A DNA stretch of 64,000 nucleotides from Streptomyces megasporus (GCF_000718985.1 NZ_JODL01000007.1:1-64000); one strand, 5' to 3'. Positions 54,318 through 63,553 are shown, numbered from the stretch's first letter. A program made the numbers and translations. The notes: generated by a model from the sequence alone, not told the origin.

Positions 54318-54413
54318 GTGGACCCCCAGCCGTCCCGGCCGCTCCGTCACGACCGTATGACACCAATGATGTAACACCAGGGATGCTAAGAACGCGTTCC
54401 TCTTTCCACAACC

Positions 54414-54447
54414 CCGCGGGCCCGTGCGGGGCGTCACGGGCCCGCGG
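54414..54447. terminator. Hairpin ending the rbs-type operon
   Basis: Perfect 13-bp inverted repeat, 54414-54426 against 54435-54447, with an 8-base loop, beginning 6 bases after the GntR stop on the minus strand. It separates the sugar operon from the beta-oxidation operon that follows in the same direction. Confidence 0.75.
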
Positions 54448-54453
54448 CCGTCC

Positions 54454-55218
54454 TCACCTGCGCAGCAGGAGCGAGGTGACGCGCAGCCGGCCGCTGTGGA
54501 TCCACACGTCCGAGTACTCCACCGGTCGGTCGTCGGCGAGGTAGGTGACCTGCTGGAGGTACTGCACGGGGGCGCCCTCCGCCAGCGCCAGGGAGTCCGC
54601 GACCTCTCGGGAGGCGGCCTCCGCGCTGAAGGTGCGGCGGGCCGTGGCGATCTTCAGGCCGTAGGTGCCCTCCAGGACGCCGAAGAGGCTGGAGGCGGTG
54701 AAGTCCATCCGCTCGATGCCGGGCGCGAGGTCGGTCCGCACGAAGTTGAACAGCAGGGCAACCGGCCCTTCCTCGGTGCTGCGCACGCGCACCAGACGCA
54801 GCACCTGCGTGCCGGGGTCCACGTCCAGCAGGGCGGCGACGGGCCGGGGCGGGGTGATCAGGGAGCTCTCGCGCACTTGCGTGGAGGTGACGATGCCCTG
54901 GCTGGCGAAGTCCTCGGAGAGGGTGCTGAGCTTCTGGGCGATGGCCGGCTCGATCACCGTGGAGGTGACGAACGTGCCGCGCCCCCGCACCTGCCGCAGC
55001 AGTCCCTCCTCGATGAGGGTCGCCAGGGCCCGCCGTACGGTGCCGCGGCTGACGCCGAACTCCTGGGCCAGTTCGGGCTCGCTCTTGAGGCGGTAGTGCG
55101 CGGGCCACTCGCCGCTCGCGATGCGCAACCGGATGTGTTCCGAGATCTGGGCGTGGATCGCGGTGGGGACGTTGCGTTTGATGTCCGGAAGCCCTCCCTC
55201 GTCGGCTGTCACGGTCAC
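54454..55218 (-). CDS. GntR/HutC-family regulator of the rbs-type operon
   Basis: 254 residues. Winged-helix DNA-binding domain (about 22-85): IHAQISEHIRLRIASGEW, LKSEPELAQEFGVSRGTVRRAL, EGLLRQVRGRGTFV. C-terminal UTRA effector domain (about 100-250) with RLVRVRSTEEGPVALLFNFV and DRPVEYSDVWIHSGRLRV, which binds a sugar phosphate in most relatives. GTG 55218 follows AGGAG; an alternative GTG at 55212 exists. It is the last gene of the operon, and the palindrome inside the operon promoter is its likely site. Confidence 0.88.
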   Translation of the reverse strand: MTVTADEGGLPDIKRNVPTAIHAQISEHIRLRIASGEWPAHYRLKSEPELAQEFGVSRGTVRRALATLIEEGLLRQVRGRGTFVTSTVIEPAIAQKLSTLSEDFASQGIVTSTQVRESSLITPPRPVAALLDVDPGTQVLRLVRVRSTEEGPVALLFNFVRTDLAPGIERMDFTASSLFGVLEGTYGLKIATARRTFSAEAASREVADSLALAEGAPVQYLQQVTYLADDRPVEYSDVWIHSGRLRVTSLLLRR

Positions 55219-55298
55219 GCGTCTCCTCTCCGGTTCCCTGGGTGTGGGCGCTCCGCCCGCCCCGCCCACGCGGGGCGGAGCGGGCGGAGCCGCGGTCG

Positions 55299-56012
55299 TC
55301 AGTAGCTGGTGGTCGAATCGTCGGCGGTGTCGGTGACGATCGCCACCCCCGCGCTGGTGCCGAGCAACGAGGCTCCGGCGCGCAGGAGTTCCAGGGCCTG
55401 ACGGTAGTTCTTGATGGACCCGGAGGCCTTCACCCGAACGCCGTCCCGTGCCCGGTCGACAAGGTAGCGAACACTCGTCGGATTCGCGGTCTCGATCTGC
55501 CCGCTGCTGGCGTTCTTCAGGAAGGCCGCGCCGGCCTCCATGGCCAGTTCGACGGCGGCCTCCTTCTCGCTGTCGGTGAGCAGCGGCAGCTCCAGCATGA
55601 CCTTGACGGGCAGGCCCGAGGCCCGCACGACGCCGGCGATGTCCTCCCGGAACTCGTCGTACATCCCGCTCTTGAGCCAGCCGATCTGCACGCCCATGTC
55701 GAGCTGGGTCGCACCCCGCCGGGCTATCTCGGCGGCCTCGGCCGCCTTGCCCGCGCTGGTCATGACGCCGACGGTCGGGAAGTCCAGGGCCGAGGCCACC
55801 TCGATCCCGGTGCCGCTCAGCTCGGCGGCCACCACGGACACCCAGGAGGCGGGGACCATCGCGGCGTTGAAGCCGTGGGTGACGGCCTCCCGGGCGTGGG
55901 CGATCATGTCGTCGCGGGTCGCGTCCGACTCGATCTTGGTGTGCTGGATGTAGGGTGCCAGTTCGGCCGGACCGAGTGTCGGCTCGGCGGTGGTGGCGGT
56001 GGTGTCGGACAT
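55299..56012 (-). CDS. deoC: DeoC-like class I aldolase in a ribose-type operon
   Basis: 237 residues, the deoxyribose-phosphate aldolase fold. The Schiff-base Lys is in AAFLKNASSG (where true DERA has FLKTSTGF), and the second Lys in VKASGSIKNY (DERA: VKASGGI). QLDMGVQIGWLKSG matches EIDMVINIGALKSG of DERA. The differences around the Schiff-base Lys mean the substrate may not be deoxyribose-5-phosphate. It lies between rbsD and the GntR gene and would cleave the phosphorylated sugar produced by the RbsK-like kinase. Confidence 0.78.
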   Translation of the reverse strand: MSDTTATTAEPTLGPAELAPYIQHTKIESDATRDDMIAHAREAVTHGFNAAMVPASWVSVVAAELSGTGIEVASALDFPTVGVMTSAGKAAEAAEIARRGATQLDMGVQIGWLKSGMYDEFREDIAGVVRASGLPVKVMLELPLLTDSEKEAAVELAMEAGAAFLKNASSGQIETANPTSVRYLVDRARDGVRVKASGSIKNYRQALELLRAGASLLGTSAGVAIVTDTADDSTTSY

Positions 56013-56077
56013 GTGAGGGTCTCCCTGTGGTGGAGGCGTTGGACGGATGGCGCGGCGGTCGGCCCGCCGCACGAGGG

Positions 56078-56533
56078 TCAGAGCTTGGACGCGTAGTAGT
56101 CCGGGGCGACGACGCCCTCTCCCCCGAACCACCGGGGGACGTCGACGCCGCAGTACAGGCCGACGTTGCCCCAGGGCTCGAAGGCGCCGGTGCGCACGAT
56201 GACCTTGGCCTGTCGGGCCAGTTCGCCCAGCACGTCGGCGTGCGGGCGCGTGGTGAACTCGGCGTCGGCGAAGCGGTCGCGCAGCCACTCGTCGAGCCGC
56301 GGGTTGTTGGAGGGGACGTCCTCGGCGCGCACCACGCCCTCGACGACCAGTTCGTCGGCGATCAGGCCGAGCACGGTCCGCAGGTCCGGCAGGTTCTCGG
56401 CGAGGGCGAGGTCGACGCGGTGCGCGTCACGGGGGATGGGGAAGCCCGCGTCCACGACCAGCAGCAGGTCGGTGTGGCCGAGCGTGGCCAGGGCCCCGCT
56501 CAGTTCGGCGTTCAGGATGCCGGAGCGCTTCAT
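56078..56533 (-). CDS. rbsD: D-ribose pyranase RbsD-like
   Basis: 151 residues. The RbsD/FucU pattern is clear: MKRSGILNAELSGALATLGHTDLLLVVDAGFPIP with the catalytic His (quoted in part: ALATLGHTDLLLVVDAG), then VLGLIADELVVEGV and a C-terminal VIVRTGAFEPWGNVGLYCGV. It interconverts pyranose and furanose forms so that the kinase receives its preferred anomer. ATG 56533 follows AAGGA. Located directly after rbsA. Confidence 0.9.
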   Translation of the reverse strand: MKRSGILNAELSGALATLGHTDLLLVVDAGFPIPRDAHRVDLALAENLPDLRTVLGLIADELVVEGVVRAEDVPSNNPRLDEWLRDRFADAEFTTRPHADVLGELARQAKVIVRTGAFEPWGNVGLYCGVDVPRWFGGEGVVAPDYYASKL

Positions 56534-56606
56534 GGTGGGTTCCTTTCCATGGAGAAGGAGGTGGGAAGAGTGCGGGATCGGCCCCGAGCGGGTGCCGGGG
56601 CGGGCG

Positions 56607-58166
56607 TCAGGCGGCCGACGCGGCCCCGGTGGCCAGGGTCATGATCGATTCCTCGGTCGCCTCCGCGGTCTCGACGACGTCGACCAGGCGGCCTTCGCTC
56701 ATCACCGCGATCCGGTCGGTCAGGGTGAGCAGTTCGGGCAGGTCGGAGGAGGAGCACAGGATCGCCAGGCCCTTCTCCGCCAGCTCGAACAGTTGCTCGT
56801 AGATCTCGGCCTTCGCCCCGACGTCCACGCCGCGCGTGGGCTCGTCGAGGATCAGCACCCCGGGATCGATCGCCAGCCAGCGGCCGAGCACGGCCTTCTG
56901 CTGGTTGCCGCCGGAGAGGCTGGTGATGGGCTGGGTCATGGTGGCGGTCTTCACCCTCAGCCGCTTCGCCTGTTCGGCGGCCCGCCGGTCGAAGGCCCGA
57001 CGGCGGACGAGGCCGAGGCGGCTGAGCGGCTTCGTCATCAGCGCGCCGACGTTCTCGCCGACGCTCATGGTGGTCAGCAGGCCCTGGGCGCGGCGCTCGC
57101 CGGGGACGAACGCCAGCCGGCGCTCGACGCTGGCGATGGGGTCGCGCCGCTCGTAGGGCCTGCCCAGCAGCTCCACCGTGCCGCCGGTCCCCCGGTCGCC
57201 GCCGAAGATGTTGTGCAGCATCTCCACACGGCCGGAGTCCGGGAGTCCGGCCACGCCCAGGATCTCGCCGGGGCGCAGCTCGAAGGAGACGCCGGAGTGC
57301 CGCCGTCCGCTCAACTCCCGCACGCGCAGGGCCGGTTCCCCGGTGGGGTGCGCGCGGCGCTCCGCGCGGCGGGCGAGCTGTCCCAGCTCGCGGCCGACCA
57401 TGGCGGCGACCGCCTGGTCGGGGGTGGTCTCCGTGCTCTTCCAGGAGGCGACGTGGGCGCCGTCCCGCAGCACCTCGATGCGGTCGGCCAGCCGGAAGAC
57501 CTCGGGCATGCGGTGCGAGACGTAGAGCATGGTCGTCCCGTCCGCCTTGAGCTTCGCCATCAGGGCGAACAGCCGCTCGGCCTCGGCCGGGGTGAGCATC
57601 GCCGTCGGTTCGTCCAGGATCAGGACGCGGCAGCCCCGGGCGACGGAGCGGGCCACCACGATGAGCTGCTGGGTGGCGAGGTCCAGCGACCGCACGGGGG
57701 CGGTCGGGTCCAACCGGAGGTCCAGCTCGGCGAGGAGTTCGGTGGTGCGCTCCAGCATCCGGCGCCGGGAGGGGAACCAGCGGTTCCCCGGCTCGACGCC
57801 GCTGAGGACGTTCTCCGCGACGCTGCGGTCGGGCAGGAGCGACAGTTCCTGGGGGACGATCGCGACGCCGTGCCGGCCGAGCACCGTGCTCGGGTCGAAG
57901 GAGGCGACCTCCTCGCCGAACACGGTGACGCTGCCGGCGCTGGGCGGCTGGAGGCCGGCCAGGATCTTGAGCAGGGTCGACTTGCCGGCGCCGTTCTCCC
58001 CGAGCAGTGCGGTGACCTCGCCCGCGGGGACGTCGAAGGAGACGTCGGTCAGGGCGCGCACCGGACCGAAGTTGCGGGACAGGCCACGGACGCTGATGGC
58101 CGGGACGGTGCCGCGGGGGGTGTCGCGGGGAGTGGCGCGGAGGGTGTCGCGGGGGGTGGCGGCCAT
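56607..58166 (-). CDS. rbsA: Ribose-type ABC importer ATPase RbsA
   Basis: 519 residues, two fused ABC domains. First: Walker A GENGAGKST (about 55), a degenerate signature LDLATQQ, Walker B LILDEPTAML. Second: GLPDSGRVEML in place of a canonical Walker A (usual in this family), signature LSGGNQQKAVLGRWLA, Walker B LILDEPTRGVD. The N-terminal 20 residues hold a TPRDT repeat from a DNA direct repeat at about 58100-58160. ATG 58166 overlaps the rbsB stop. It powers import through RbsC. Confidence 0.9.
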   Translation of the reverse strand: MAATPRDTLRATPRDTPRGTVPAISVRGLSRNFGPVRALTDVSFDVPAGEVTALLGENGAGKSTLLKILAGLQPPSAGSVTVFGEEVASFDPSTVLGRHGVAIVPQELSLLPDRSVAENVLSGVEPGNRWFPSRRRMLERTTELLAELDLRLDPTAPVRSLDLATQQLIVVARSVARGCRVLILDEPTAMLTPAEAERLFALMAKLKADGTTMLYVSHRMPEVFRLADRIEVLRDGAHVASWKSTETTPDQAVAAMVGRELGQLARRAERRAHPTGEPALRVRELSGRRHSGVSFELRPGEILGVAGLPDSGRVEMLHNIFGGDRGTGGTVELLGRPYERRDPIASVERRLAFVPGERRAQGLLTTMSVGENVGALMTKPLSRLGLVRRRAFDRRAAEQAKRLRVKTATMTQPITSLSGGNQQKAVLGRWLAIDPGVLILDEPTRGVDVGAKAEIYEQLFELAEKGLAILCSSSDLPELLTLTDRIAVMSEGRLVDVVETAEATEESIMTLATGAASAA

Positions 58167-59188
58167 CAGTCCTCCACGGTCGCTTCGTCGAGGTTGTCGC
58201 GGGTGATGAACTGCGACCCGGTGTCCAGGCCCTTGATCTCGGTGCCCTCGGTGAGGAAGTCGTGCAGCACCTTGACGGCCTGGTAGCCCTGCTCGGTCGG
58301 GTTCTGGCTGATCGTGAAGTTCAGGACTCCGCGGTCGATGTACTCGGCGGTCTGGGTGAGGAGGTCGAAGCCGCCCATGGCGATGTCGTCCGCCTTGCCG
58401 GACTGCGCCACCCACTTGGCGGCGGCGGTCGTCGAGCAGCAGTCGAGGCCGGCGACGGCCACGACGCCGGACTGGCCGGACATGGTGGACTCGACGGTGT
58501 TGTAGGCGGCGTTGGGCTCGTTGCCGACGTTCACCGGTCCGACGATCTCCAGGCCGCTGCCGTCCAGCCCCTCCTTGAAGCCGCCGAACCGGTCGTGCGA
58601 CCAACCGGCTCCGGTGTCCACGGAGAAGACGACGACCTTGCCCTTGTTCGTCTCGCCCAGCTCCTCGAGCAGCCGCTCGGCCTGGGCCTTGCCCGAGCCC
58701 TTGAGGTCCTGGCCGACGAAGCCCATCTGCTTCGAGTCGGGGTTGTCGGTGTTGAAGGAGATGATGGGGATGCCCGCGTCGTGGGCCTGGCTGATGACCG
58801 GCTTCAACGCGTCGCTGGAGGCGGAGGAGACGGCGAGGCCGTCCACGGCCTTCTGCTGGATCAGCGTCTGTATCTCGGAGACCTGCTGGGCCGCGTCGCC
58901 GCCGGTGGGGCCGATGAGGGCGACCTCGGCGCCGAGTTCCTTGCCCGCCTTCTCCATGCCCGCGCCGATCGGCGTGGCGAAGGCCAGGGACGGGTCGTGG
59001 TAGCTGAGCTTGATCCGCATCGGCTTGCCGTCGTCGATGCGCTGCTGGATGTGGGGGGCGAGTTCGAAGGAGCCGTCGGCGGAACCGCCGGAGTCGGCGG
59101 GGGTGATGGCGCCGCACGCGCTGAGGCTGAGGGTGGCGGCGGCGGCCGTCGCGGCGACGAGGCTTCTGAGGATGGTGCGAGGGGACAT
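58166..59188 (-). CDS. rbsB: Ribose-type substrate-binding lipoprotein RbsB
   Basis: 340 residues. Signal peptide with lipobox LSACG (Cys about residue 25), so it is a lipid-anchored periplasmic-binding-type protein, Peripla_BP_4. Features: RIKLSYHDPSLAFATPIGAG, QIQTLIQQKAVDGLAVSSAS-like segment, IPIISFNTDNPDS and GVVAVAGLDCCSTTAA. The D/N and aromatic residues at ribose contacts differ somewhat from E. coli RbsB, so the bound sugar may not be ribose. It lies between rbsC and rbsA. Confidence 0.88.
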   Translation of the reverse strand: MSPRTILRSLVAATAAAATLSLSACGAITPADSGGSADGSFELAPHIQQRIDDGKPMRIKLSYHDPSLAFATPIGAGMEKAGKELGAEVALIGPTGGDAAQQVSEIQTLIQQKAVDGLAVSSASSDALKPVISQAHDAGIPIISFNTDNPDSKQMGFVGQDLKGSGKAQAERLLEELGETNKGKVVVFSVDTGAGWSHDRFGGFKEGLDGSGLEIVGPVNVGNEPNAAYNTVESTMSGQSGVVAVAGLDCCSTTAAAKWVAQSGKADDIAMGGFDLLTQTAEYIDRGVLNFTISQNPTEQGYQAVKVLHDFLTEGTEIKGLDTGSQFITRDNLDEATVED

Positions 59189-59297
59189 CGGTGTTCCTTC
59201 GTCGTGGTCCGGTGGCTGGGGGAAGACCCGCGGAAGGGGCGTGCCGCGGGTCGGCTCGGTCGTTCGCTCCCGTGGGAGAGGGTGGGGAGCGGGTGGC

Positions 59298-60299
59298 TCA
59301 GGCCCGGGTCTTGCGCTTGCGCTGCCAGGTGTCGGCCGCGACGGCGGCGACGATCACCAGGCCGGTGACGACGGTCTGCCAGAAGGAGGAGATCCCCTTG
59401 ATGTTGAGGATGTTCTGGAGCAGGCCGATGAAGGCGACGCCGATGACGGTGCCCCACATGGTGCCGGAGCCGCCGAACAGGGCCGCACCGCCGATGATGA
59501 CGGCGGAGATCACGGTGAGTTCCAGCCCCTGGCCGGTGACGCCCTGCACGTAGGAGAGGAAGGACAGGCCGAGCACACCGGCGAGGCCGGCGGTGAAGCC
59601 GGAGAGGACGAACGCGGTCAGCTTGACCCGCTTGACGTTGACGCCGACCAGCCGGGCGGCCTCCTGGTTGCCGCCGACGGCGTAGGTGTTGAAGCCGAGG
59701 CGCGAGCGGGACAGCAGCACCACGCCGATCGCGGCGACGACGACGAAGAAGACGAACTGCATCGGTATCAGGCCGAACAGCCGTCCCTGGCCGAGGAGGT
59801 TGAACTCCGCGACTCCGGGCTGGGAGGAGCTGAGGGAGATCGGGGCGCCGTCGGAGATGAGCAGGGCGACGCCGCGGAAGACGCTGAGCGTGCCGAGGGT
59901 GACGATGAACGACGGCACGCCGAGCGCCACGACGGCCAGCCCGTTGAGCAGCCCGGCCAGCGCCCCCACGGCGAGCCCGACGAACATCGCCAGGGACCAG
60001 CTCCAGCCGTCCGAGATCAGCATGCCGGTCGAGATCGCCGACAGCGCGTAGGTGGAGCCCACCGACAGGTCGATCTCGCCGTTGACGATCACGAAGGTCA
60101 CACCGACGGCCATGATGCCGATCTGCGCGATCTGCTGGCCGACCGAGAGCAGGTTGTCGGACTGGGCGAAGCTCGGCGAGAGGACGACGCCCAGCAGGAA
60201 GAGCAGGACGAGGGCGGCGAAGACGCCGGACTCACGGGCGTGGAGCAGTCTGCGGAACGGGAGGGAGGACTCCCGCGCCGGTGCGGTGATCGAGGTCAT
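59298..60299 (-). CDS. rbsC: Ribose-type ABC importer permease RbsC
   Basis: 333 residues, about eight to ten transmembrane helices of the BPD_transp_2 family. Diagnostic: FVIVNGEIDLSVGSTYALS (about 72-90), VPSFIVTLGTLSVFRGVALL, NTYAVGGNQEAARLVGVNVKRVK (quoted in part: YAVGGNQEAARLVGVNVKR) and ISAVIIGGAALFGGSGTMWG. ATG 60299 overlaps the rbsK stop by 4 bases. It forms the channel for the RbsA ATPase. Confidence 0.9.
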   Translation of the reverse strand: MTSITAPARESSLPFRRLLHARESGVFAALVLLFLLGVVLSPSFAQSDNLLSVGQQIAQIGIMAVGVTFVIVNGEIDLSVGSTYALSAISTGMLISDGWSWSLAMFVGLAVGALAGLLNGLAVVALGVPSFIVTLGTLSVFRGVALLISDGAPISLSSSQPGVAEFNLLGQGRLFGLIPMQFVFFVVVAAIGVVLLSRSRLGFNTYAVGGNQEAARLVGVNVKRVKLTAFVLSGFTAGLAGVLGLSFLSYVQGVTGQGLELTVISAVIIGGAALFGGSGTMWGTVIGVAFIGLLQNILNIKGISSFWQTVVTGLVIVAAVAADTWQRKRKTRA

Positions 60300-61213
60300 G
60301 GAGCGTTTCCAATCCAGGCGTTCAACTGGTCTCTGGTGGGCAGGGCGGGGACGACGCCGGCGATCGTGACGGTGTGGGCGCCCGCCGCGGCGGCGAACCT
60401 CGCCGCCTGGTCGAGGTCGCGTCCCTCGGCGAGGGCGACGGCGAGGGCCGCGGTGAAGGAGTCGCCCGCGCCCGTGGTGTCGACGACGGTTCCGGCCGGG
60501 TGCGGCGGTATCGCCGTCACGCCGGACTCCCGTGCGATCAGGGCCCCTTCGCCGCCTCGGGTCAGCAGGACGGCGCCTCCGGTGCGTTCCCGCAGGGCCC
60601 GGACGAGGTCCTCGTCCCCGAGCCCGTGCCCGTCTCCGAGTCCCAGGAGTACGGGGGCCTCGGTCTGGTTCGGTGTGATCACGTCGATGAGCGGCCAGGC
60701 GTCCTCGGGCAGCGGCCGGGCGGGCGCGGGGTTGAGCAGGGTCGTCGTGCCCGACTCGCGGCCCGCGCGCAGCGCGGCCACGACGGCTTCCTCGGGGATC
60801 TCCATCGAGACGACCAGGACGTCGGCCGAGGCGATCTCCGCGCGGAACGGTTCGACGGCGGCGGCGTCCAGTTCGTCCAGGGCGCCCGGGGCGATGGCGA
60901 TGCGGTTCTCCCCGGACGGTTCGACCAGGATGAAGCCGACCATCGTGGGGGCCTGGGCCGTCAGCACGTGGTCGGCGCCGACTCCCTCGCGCCGCCACAG
61001 TTCGCGTGCGGACCGGCCGAAGTCGTCGTCGCCCACCGCGGTCAGCAGGGAGACCTCCGCGCCCAGCCGGGCGGCGCCGATGGCCTGGTTGCTCCCCTTG
61101 CCGCCGGGGCCGGGGTCGAACGCTCCGCCCGAGACGGTCTCCCCCGCCGCGGGAGCCTTCGGTACCCGCATGGTGAGGCCGGCCCCGTAACTCCCGACAA
61201 CTGCGATCTTCAT
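60296..61213 (-). CDS. rbsK: Ribokinase-type PfkB sugar kinase RbsK
   Basis: 305 residues. PfkB signatures: N-terminal GGKGSNQAIGAARLGAEV (about 37-54) and C-terminal VVDTTGAGDSFTAALAVALAEG (quoted in part: DTTGAGDSFTAALAVAL) with the catalytic Asp. Also LNPAPARPLP and PNQTEAPVLLG for nucleotide binding. It phosphorylates the imported sugar at C5. First gene of the operon; ATG 61213. Promoter and operator are just upstream (61257-61285). Confidence 0.92.
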   Translation of the reverse strand: MKIAVVGSYGAGLTMRVPKAPAAGETVSGGAFDPGPGGKGSNQAIGAARLGAEVSLLTAVGDDDFGRSARELWRREGVGADHVLTAQAPTMVGFILVEPSGENRIAIAPGALDELDAAAVEPFRAEIASADVLVVSMEIPEEAVVAALRAGRESGTTTLLNPAPARPLPEDAWPLIDVITPNQTEAPVLLGLGDGHGLGDEDLVRALRERTGGAVLLTRGGEGALIARESGVTAIPPHPAGTVVDTTGAGDSFTAALAVALAEGRDLDQAARFAAAAGAHTVTIAGVVPALPTRDQLNAWIGNAP

Positions 61214-61256
61214 CGACGCACCACGCTTTGTCTGTGGACAACCATGAACAACCGTG

Positions 61257-61285
61257 AGCGTAGGTACAGGGATGTCCCTAGTCAA
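61257..61285 (-). promoter_or_regulatory. rbsK promoter with GntR-type operator in the spacer
   Basis: On the minus strand: -35 TTGACT (61285-61280), exactly 17 bases, -10 TACGCT (61262-61257). The spacer contains the perfect palindrome AGGGACATCCCT (61279-61268). A repressor bound there would block polymerase. It lies 44 bases before the rbsK ATG. The HutC/GntR-type gene at the end of the operon is the obvious candidate. Confidence 0.75.
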
Positions 61286-61358
61286 TAGGTTGCCGAAAGG
61301 TGAACATCCGTCACTTTTCCGTGTCGGCTGTCCGCTGGACCCGGCACCGAGCCGGTCG

Positions 61359-61912
61359 ATGAAGGAGACGGGCGACCCACGTCACACGACGGCGCCTCAC
61401 AGCCGGTCGCCCCGGAACGCTCGCCGCGGAACCGGAGGACCCGCCGCCCGGCTCCCGCGAGACGCGATCACGGGAACGTTCACCGCGCGTCGCGCTTGTG
61501 GCGGGGGTGGTGGCCCTGGTGTTGGCCGCCTCCTTGGCGGCCTTCCCGCTCTCGTGGCTCACGGACGGCGACGACGAGGCGACGGCGTCCTCTCTCGTCT
61601 CGCCGACCCGTCGACGTCGTGGTCGGCGACCGCGTACACCTGCCGTGTGGAGCGGGTCGACGGCCACTGGTACACGGGCAACGGCCGCACTCCGGACGCC
61701 TTCTCGTGGCGGAGGGCCACGCGGGGCCGGAGGTGGCCGAGGTGCGGTGCCTGCTCCACAGGGCGGGCATCGATCCGGGCGAGGTCGACGGAATCCACGG
61801 CCCGCTGACACAGCACGCGGTGGAGCGTTCGCGGAAACGGGCCGACCCGGTCGTGGACGGCATCGTCGGACCGCACACCTGGAAGGCCCTGCGAGGATCG
61901 GCCCGGGACTGA
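61359..61912 (+). pseudogene. Frameshifted peptidoglycan-binding domain protein
   Basis: Pieces of one protein lie in three frames. A transmembrane or signal segment (VAGVVALVLAASLAAFPLSW) is coded from 61498. YTCRVERVDGHWYTG follows in a second frame near 61634-61680. A peptidoglycan-binding PG_binding_1 domain (EGHAGPEVAEVRCLL, IHGPLTQHAVERS, VDGIVGPHTWKAL) is in a third from about 61709 to the stop at 61912. Frame changes fall near 61600-61625 and 61690-61709. The order matches Streptomyces membrane-anchored peptidoglycan-binding proteins, so this is a decayed gene (or sequence error). The exact start is unclear; 61359 is an ATG in one of the frames. Confidence 0.65.
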
Positions 61913-62046
61913 TTCGGAATGACTCGGACAAGGCCGTCGCCGGAGCTCACACGTCCGACCGGTGCTCCGCGGGGAGGACGCGTGCTCCGGTCCTCCCCGC
62001 GTCTTCCCCGGTGTCCGAAGTGGGCCGACGTGGCGCGGACCGTGCC

Positions 62047-63273
62047 CTACGCCGCGGACACCGGCGACGGCCGACGGTCGGCCCGCGGCTTCTCGCGGCG
62101 CGCCACCCAGGGCTCGCCGAGCAGGACCGCCAGCGCACCGACGGCGAGGACACCGCCGACGAGCACCGCGCCTTCCACACCGAGAGCGGTGGGCAGCAGC
62201 AGGCCGCCGAGGAGGGAACCGCCGGCGATGCCGACGTTGAAGACCGCCGAGCCGACGGCCGAGGCGATCTCGGTGCTGCCGGGCGCCACTTGGAGGATTC
62301 TGCTCTGCAGCGAAGTGGTCATCGACGCCATGGAGAACCCGAGCAGGGCGACCAGGCAGACCGCGGCGGGACGCGCGCCGCCGAACAGGTACAGCCCCAG
62401 CATCGTCGCCGTCAGCAGCCCCACGGCCAGCACCATGGTGTGTCGGGGGTGGCGGTCCACGAAGGCGCCGGCCACATAGGTGCCCGCGATGCCCGCGATG
62501 CCCGACGCCAGCAGCAGTGGGGCGACGGCTCCCTGCGAGAAGCCGGTCACGTCGGTGAGGAAGGCGGTGATGTAGGTGTATCCGGTGAACACCCCGCAGA
62601 TCACCAGAGCGGTGGTCACCATCAGGACGGCGAACCGGCGCGCGCTCGGCTCGGCCCCGACCGATGCGTGACCGCCCCCCAGGGCCGTGGACGGCAGCAG
62701 GGCGGTGACCGTGACCAGGGCGAGGAACCCGAAGGCGCTCATCACCACGAAAGGAACCCGCCAACCGAACTGCTGGCCCAGCCAGGTGCCCGCCGGGACG
62801 CCCACCACACCGGCCAGGGAGAGCCCGGAGAACAGCCCGGCGACCACCCGGCCCCGCACCTCGGGAGGGAACAGCCCGGCGGCGGTGGCGGCGACGATCG
62901 ACCAGAACACCGCGTGGGTCAGCGCGACCGTGATCCGCGCGGCGAGCAGCACCCAGTAGCCCGGGGCCGCGGCGGAGACCAGGTTCGCCAGGACGAACAG
63001 GACCAGCAGCCCGATGAGCAGGGCGCGGCGCGGCGCTCGGCGGGCCAGGTGGGTCAGGGGGACCGAGGCGACGGCCACGACCACCCCGTAACCGGTCACC
63101 AGCAGGCCCACCGCCGATCTGGAGACGTCCAGATCGGCCGCGATGACCGGGAGCAGACCGACCGGCAGGGTCTCCACCGTGCTCAGGGAGAACAACGCCA
63201 CCGCCAGCGCCACGACCACGGCCACCGCGGCCGGGGTGCGTAAGGTCGCCCCGGCCTTGGAATGCGCTGTCAC
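62047..63273 (-). CDS. MFS exporter, DHA1 (AraJ/sugar-efflux) type
   Basis: 408 residues, 12 transmembrane helices. Motif A-like LARRAPRRALLIGLL between helices 2 and 3, ARITVALTHAVFWSIVAATA in helix 4, motif C-like SLAGVVGVPAGTWLGQ in helix 5 and FVDRHPRH in the second half. Members export sugars, arabinose-like compounds or drugs. GTG 63273 has AAAGGAA 6 bases upstream. Its final residues are basic. No regulator is adjacent. Confidence 0.85.
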   Translation of the reverse strand: MTAHSKAGATLRTPAAVAVVVALAVALFSLSTVETLPVGLLPVIAADLDVSRSAVGLLVTGYGVVVAVASVPLTHLARRAPRRALLIGLLVLFVLANLVSAAAPGYWVLLAARITVALTHAVFWSIVAATAAGLFPPEVRGRVVAGLFSGLSLAGVVGVPAGTWLGQQFGWRVPFVVMSAFGFLALVTVTALLPSTALGGGHASVGAEPSARRFAVLMVTTALVICGVFTGYTYITAFLTDVTGFSQGAVAPLLLASGIAGIAGTYVAGAFVDRHPRHTMVLAVGLLTATMLGLYLFGGARPAAVCLVALLGFSMASMTTSLQSRILQVAPGSTEIASAVGSAVFNVGIAGGSLLGGLLLPTALGVEGAVLVGGVLAVGALAVLLGEPWVARREKPRADRRPSPVSAA

Positions 63274-63553
63274 AATTGGTTCCTTTCTTTCCCGGGCCTG
63301 CCCGGCGACCGCGAGGCAGGCCCTCCGCATGGACGGCCGGCGTCATTGAACACACCGTTTCTTGTCCGCGCAAGGCCTTTTCCGTGAACGGAGGGGAAAC
63401 CGGCCGACCGGCTTATCCGACGAGGGAACGGAACCAGCCGAAAACTTTTCGGTCCTTGGTGGTCCTCTCCGACGCCTGCTAATTTCTGCCCCGCGCATCG
63501 TCAGCGTGAACCGATCCCATATCGAACCGGGCAACAGAAGCCACGGAGGACGC

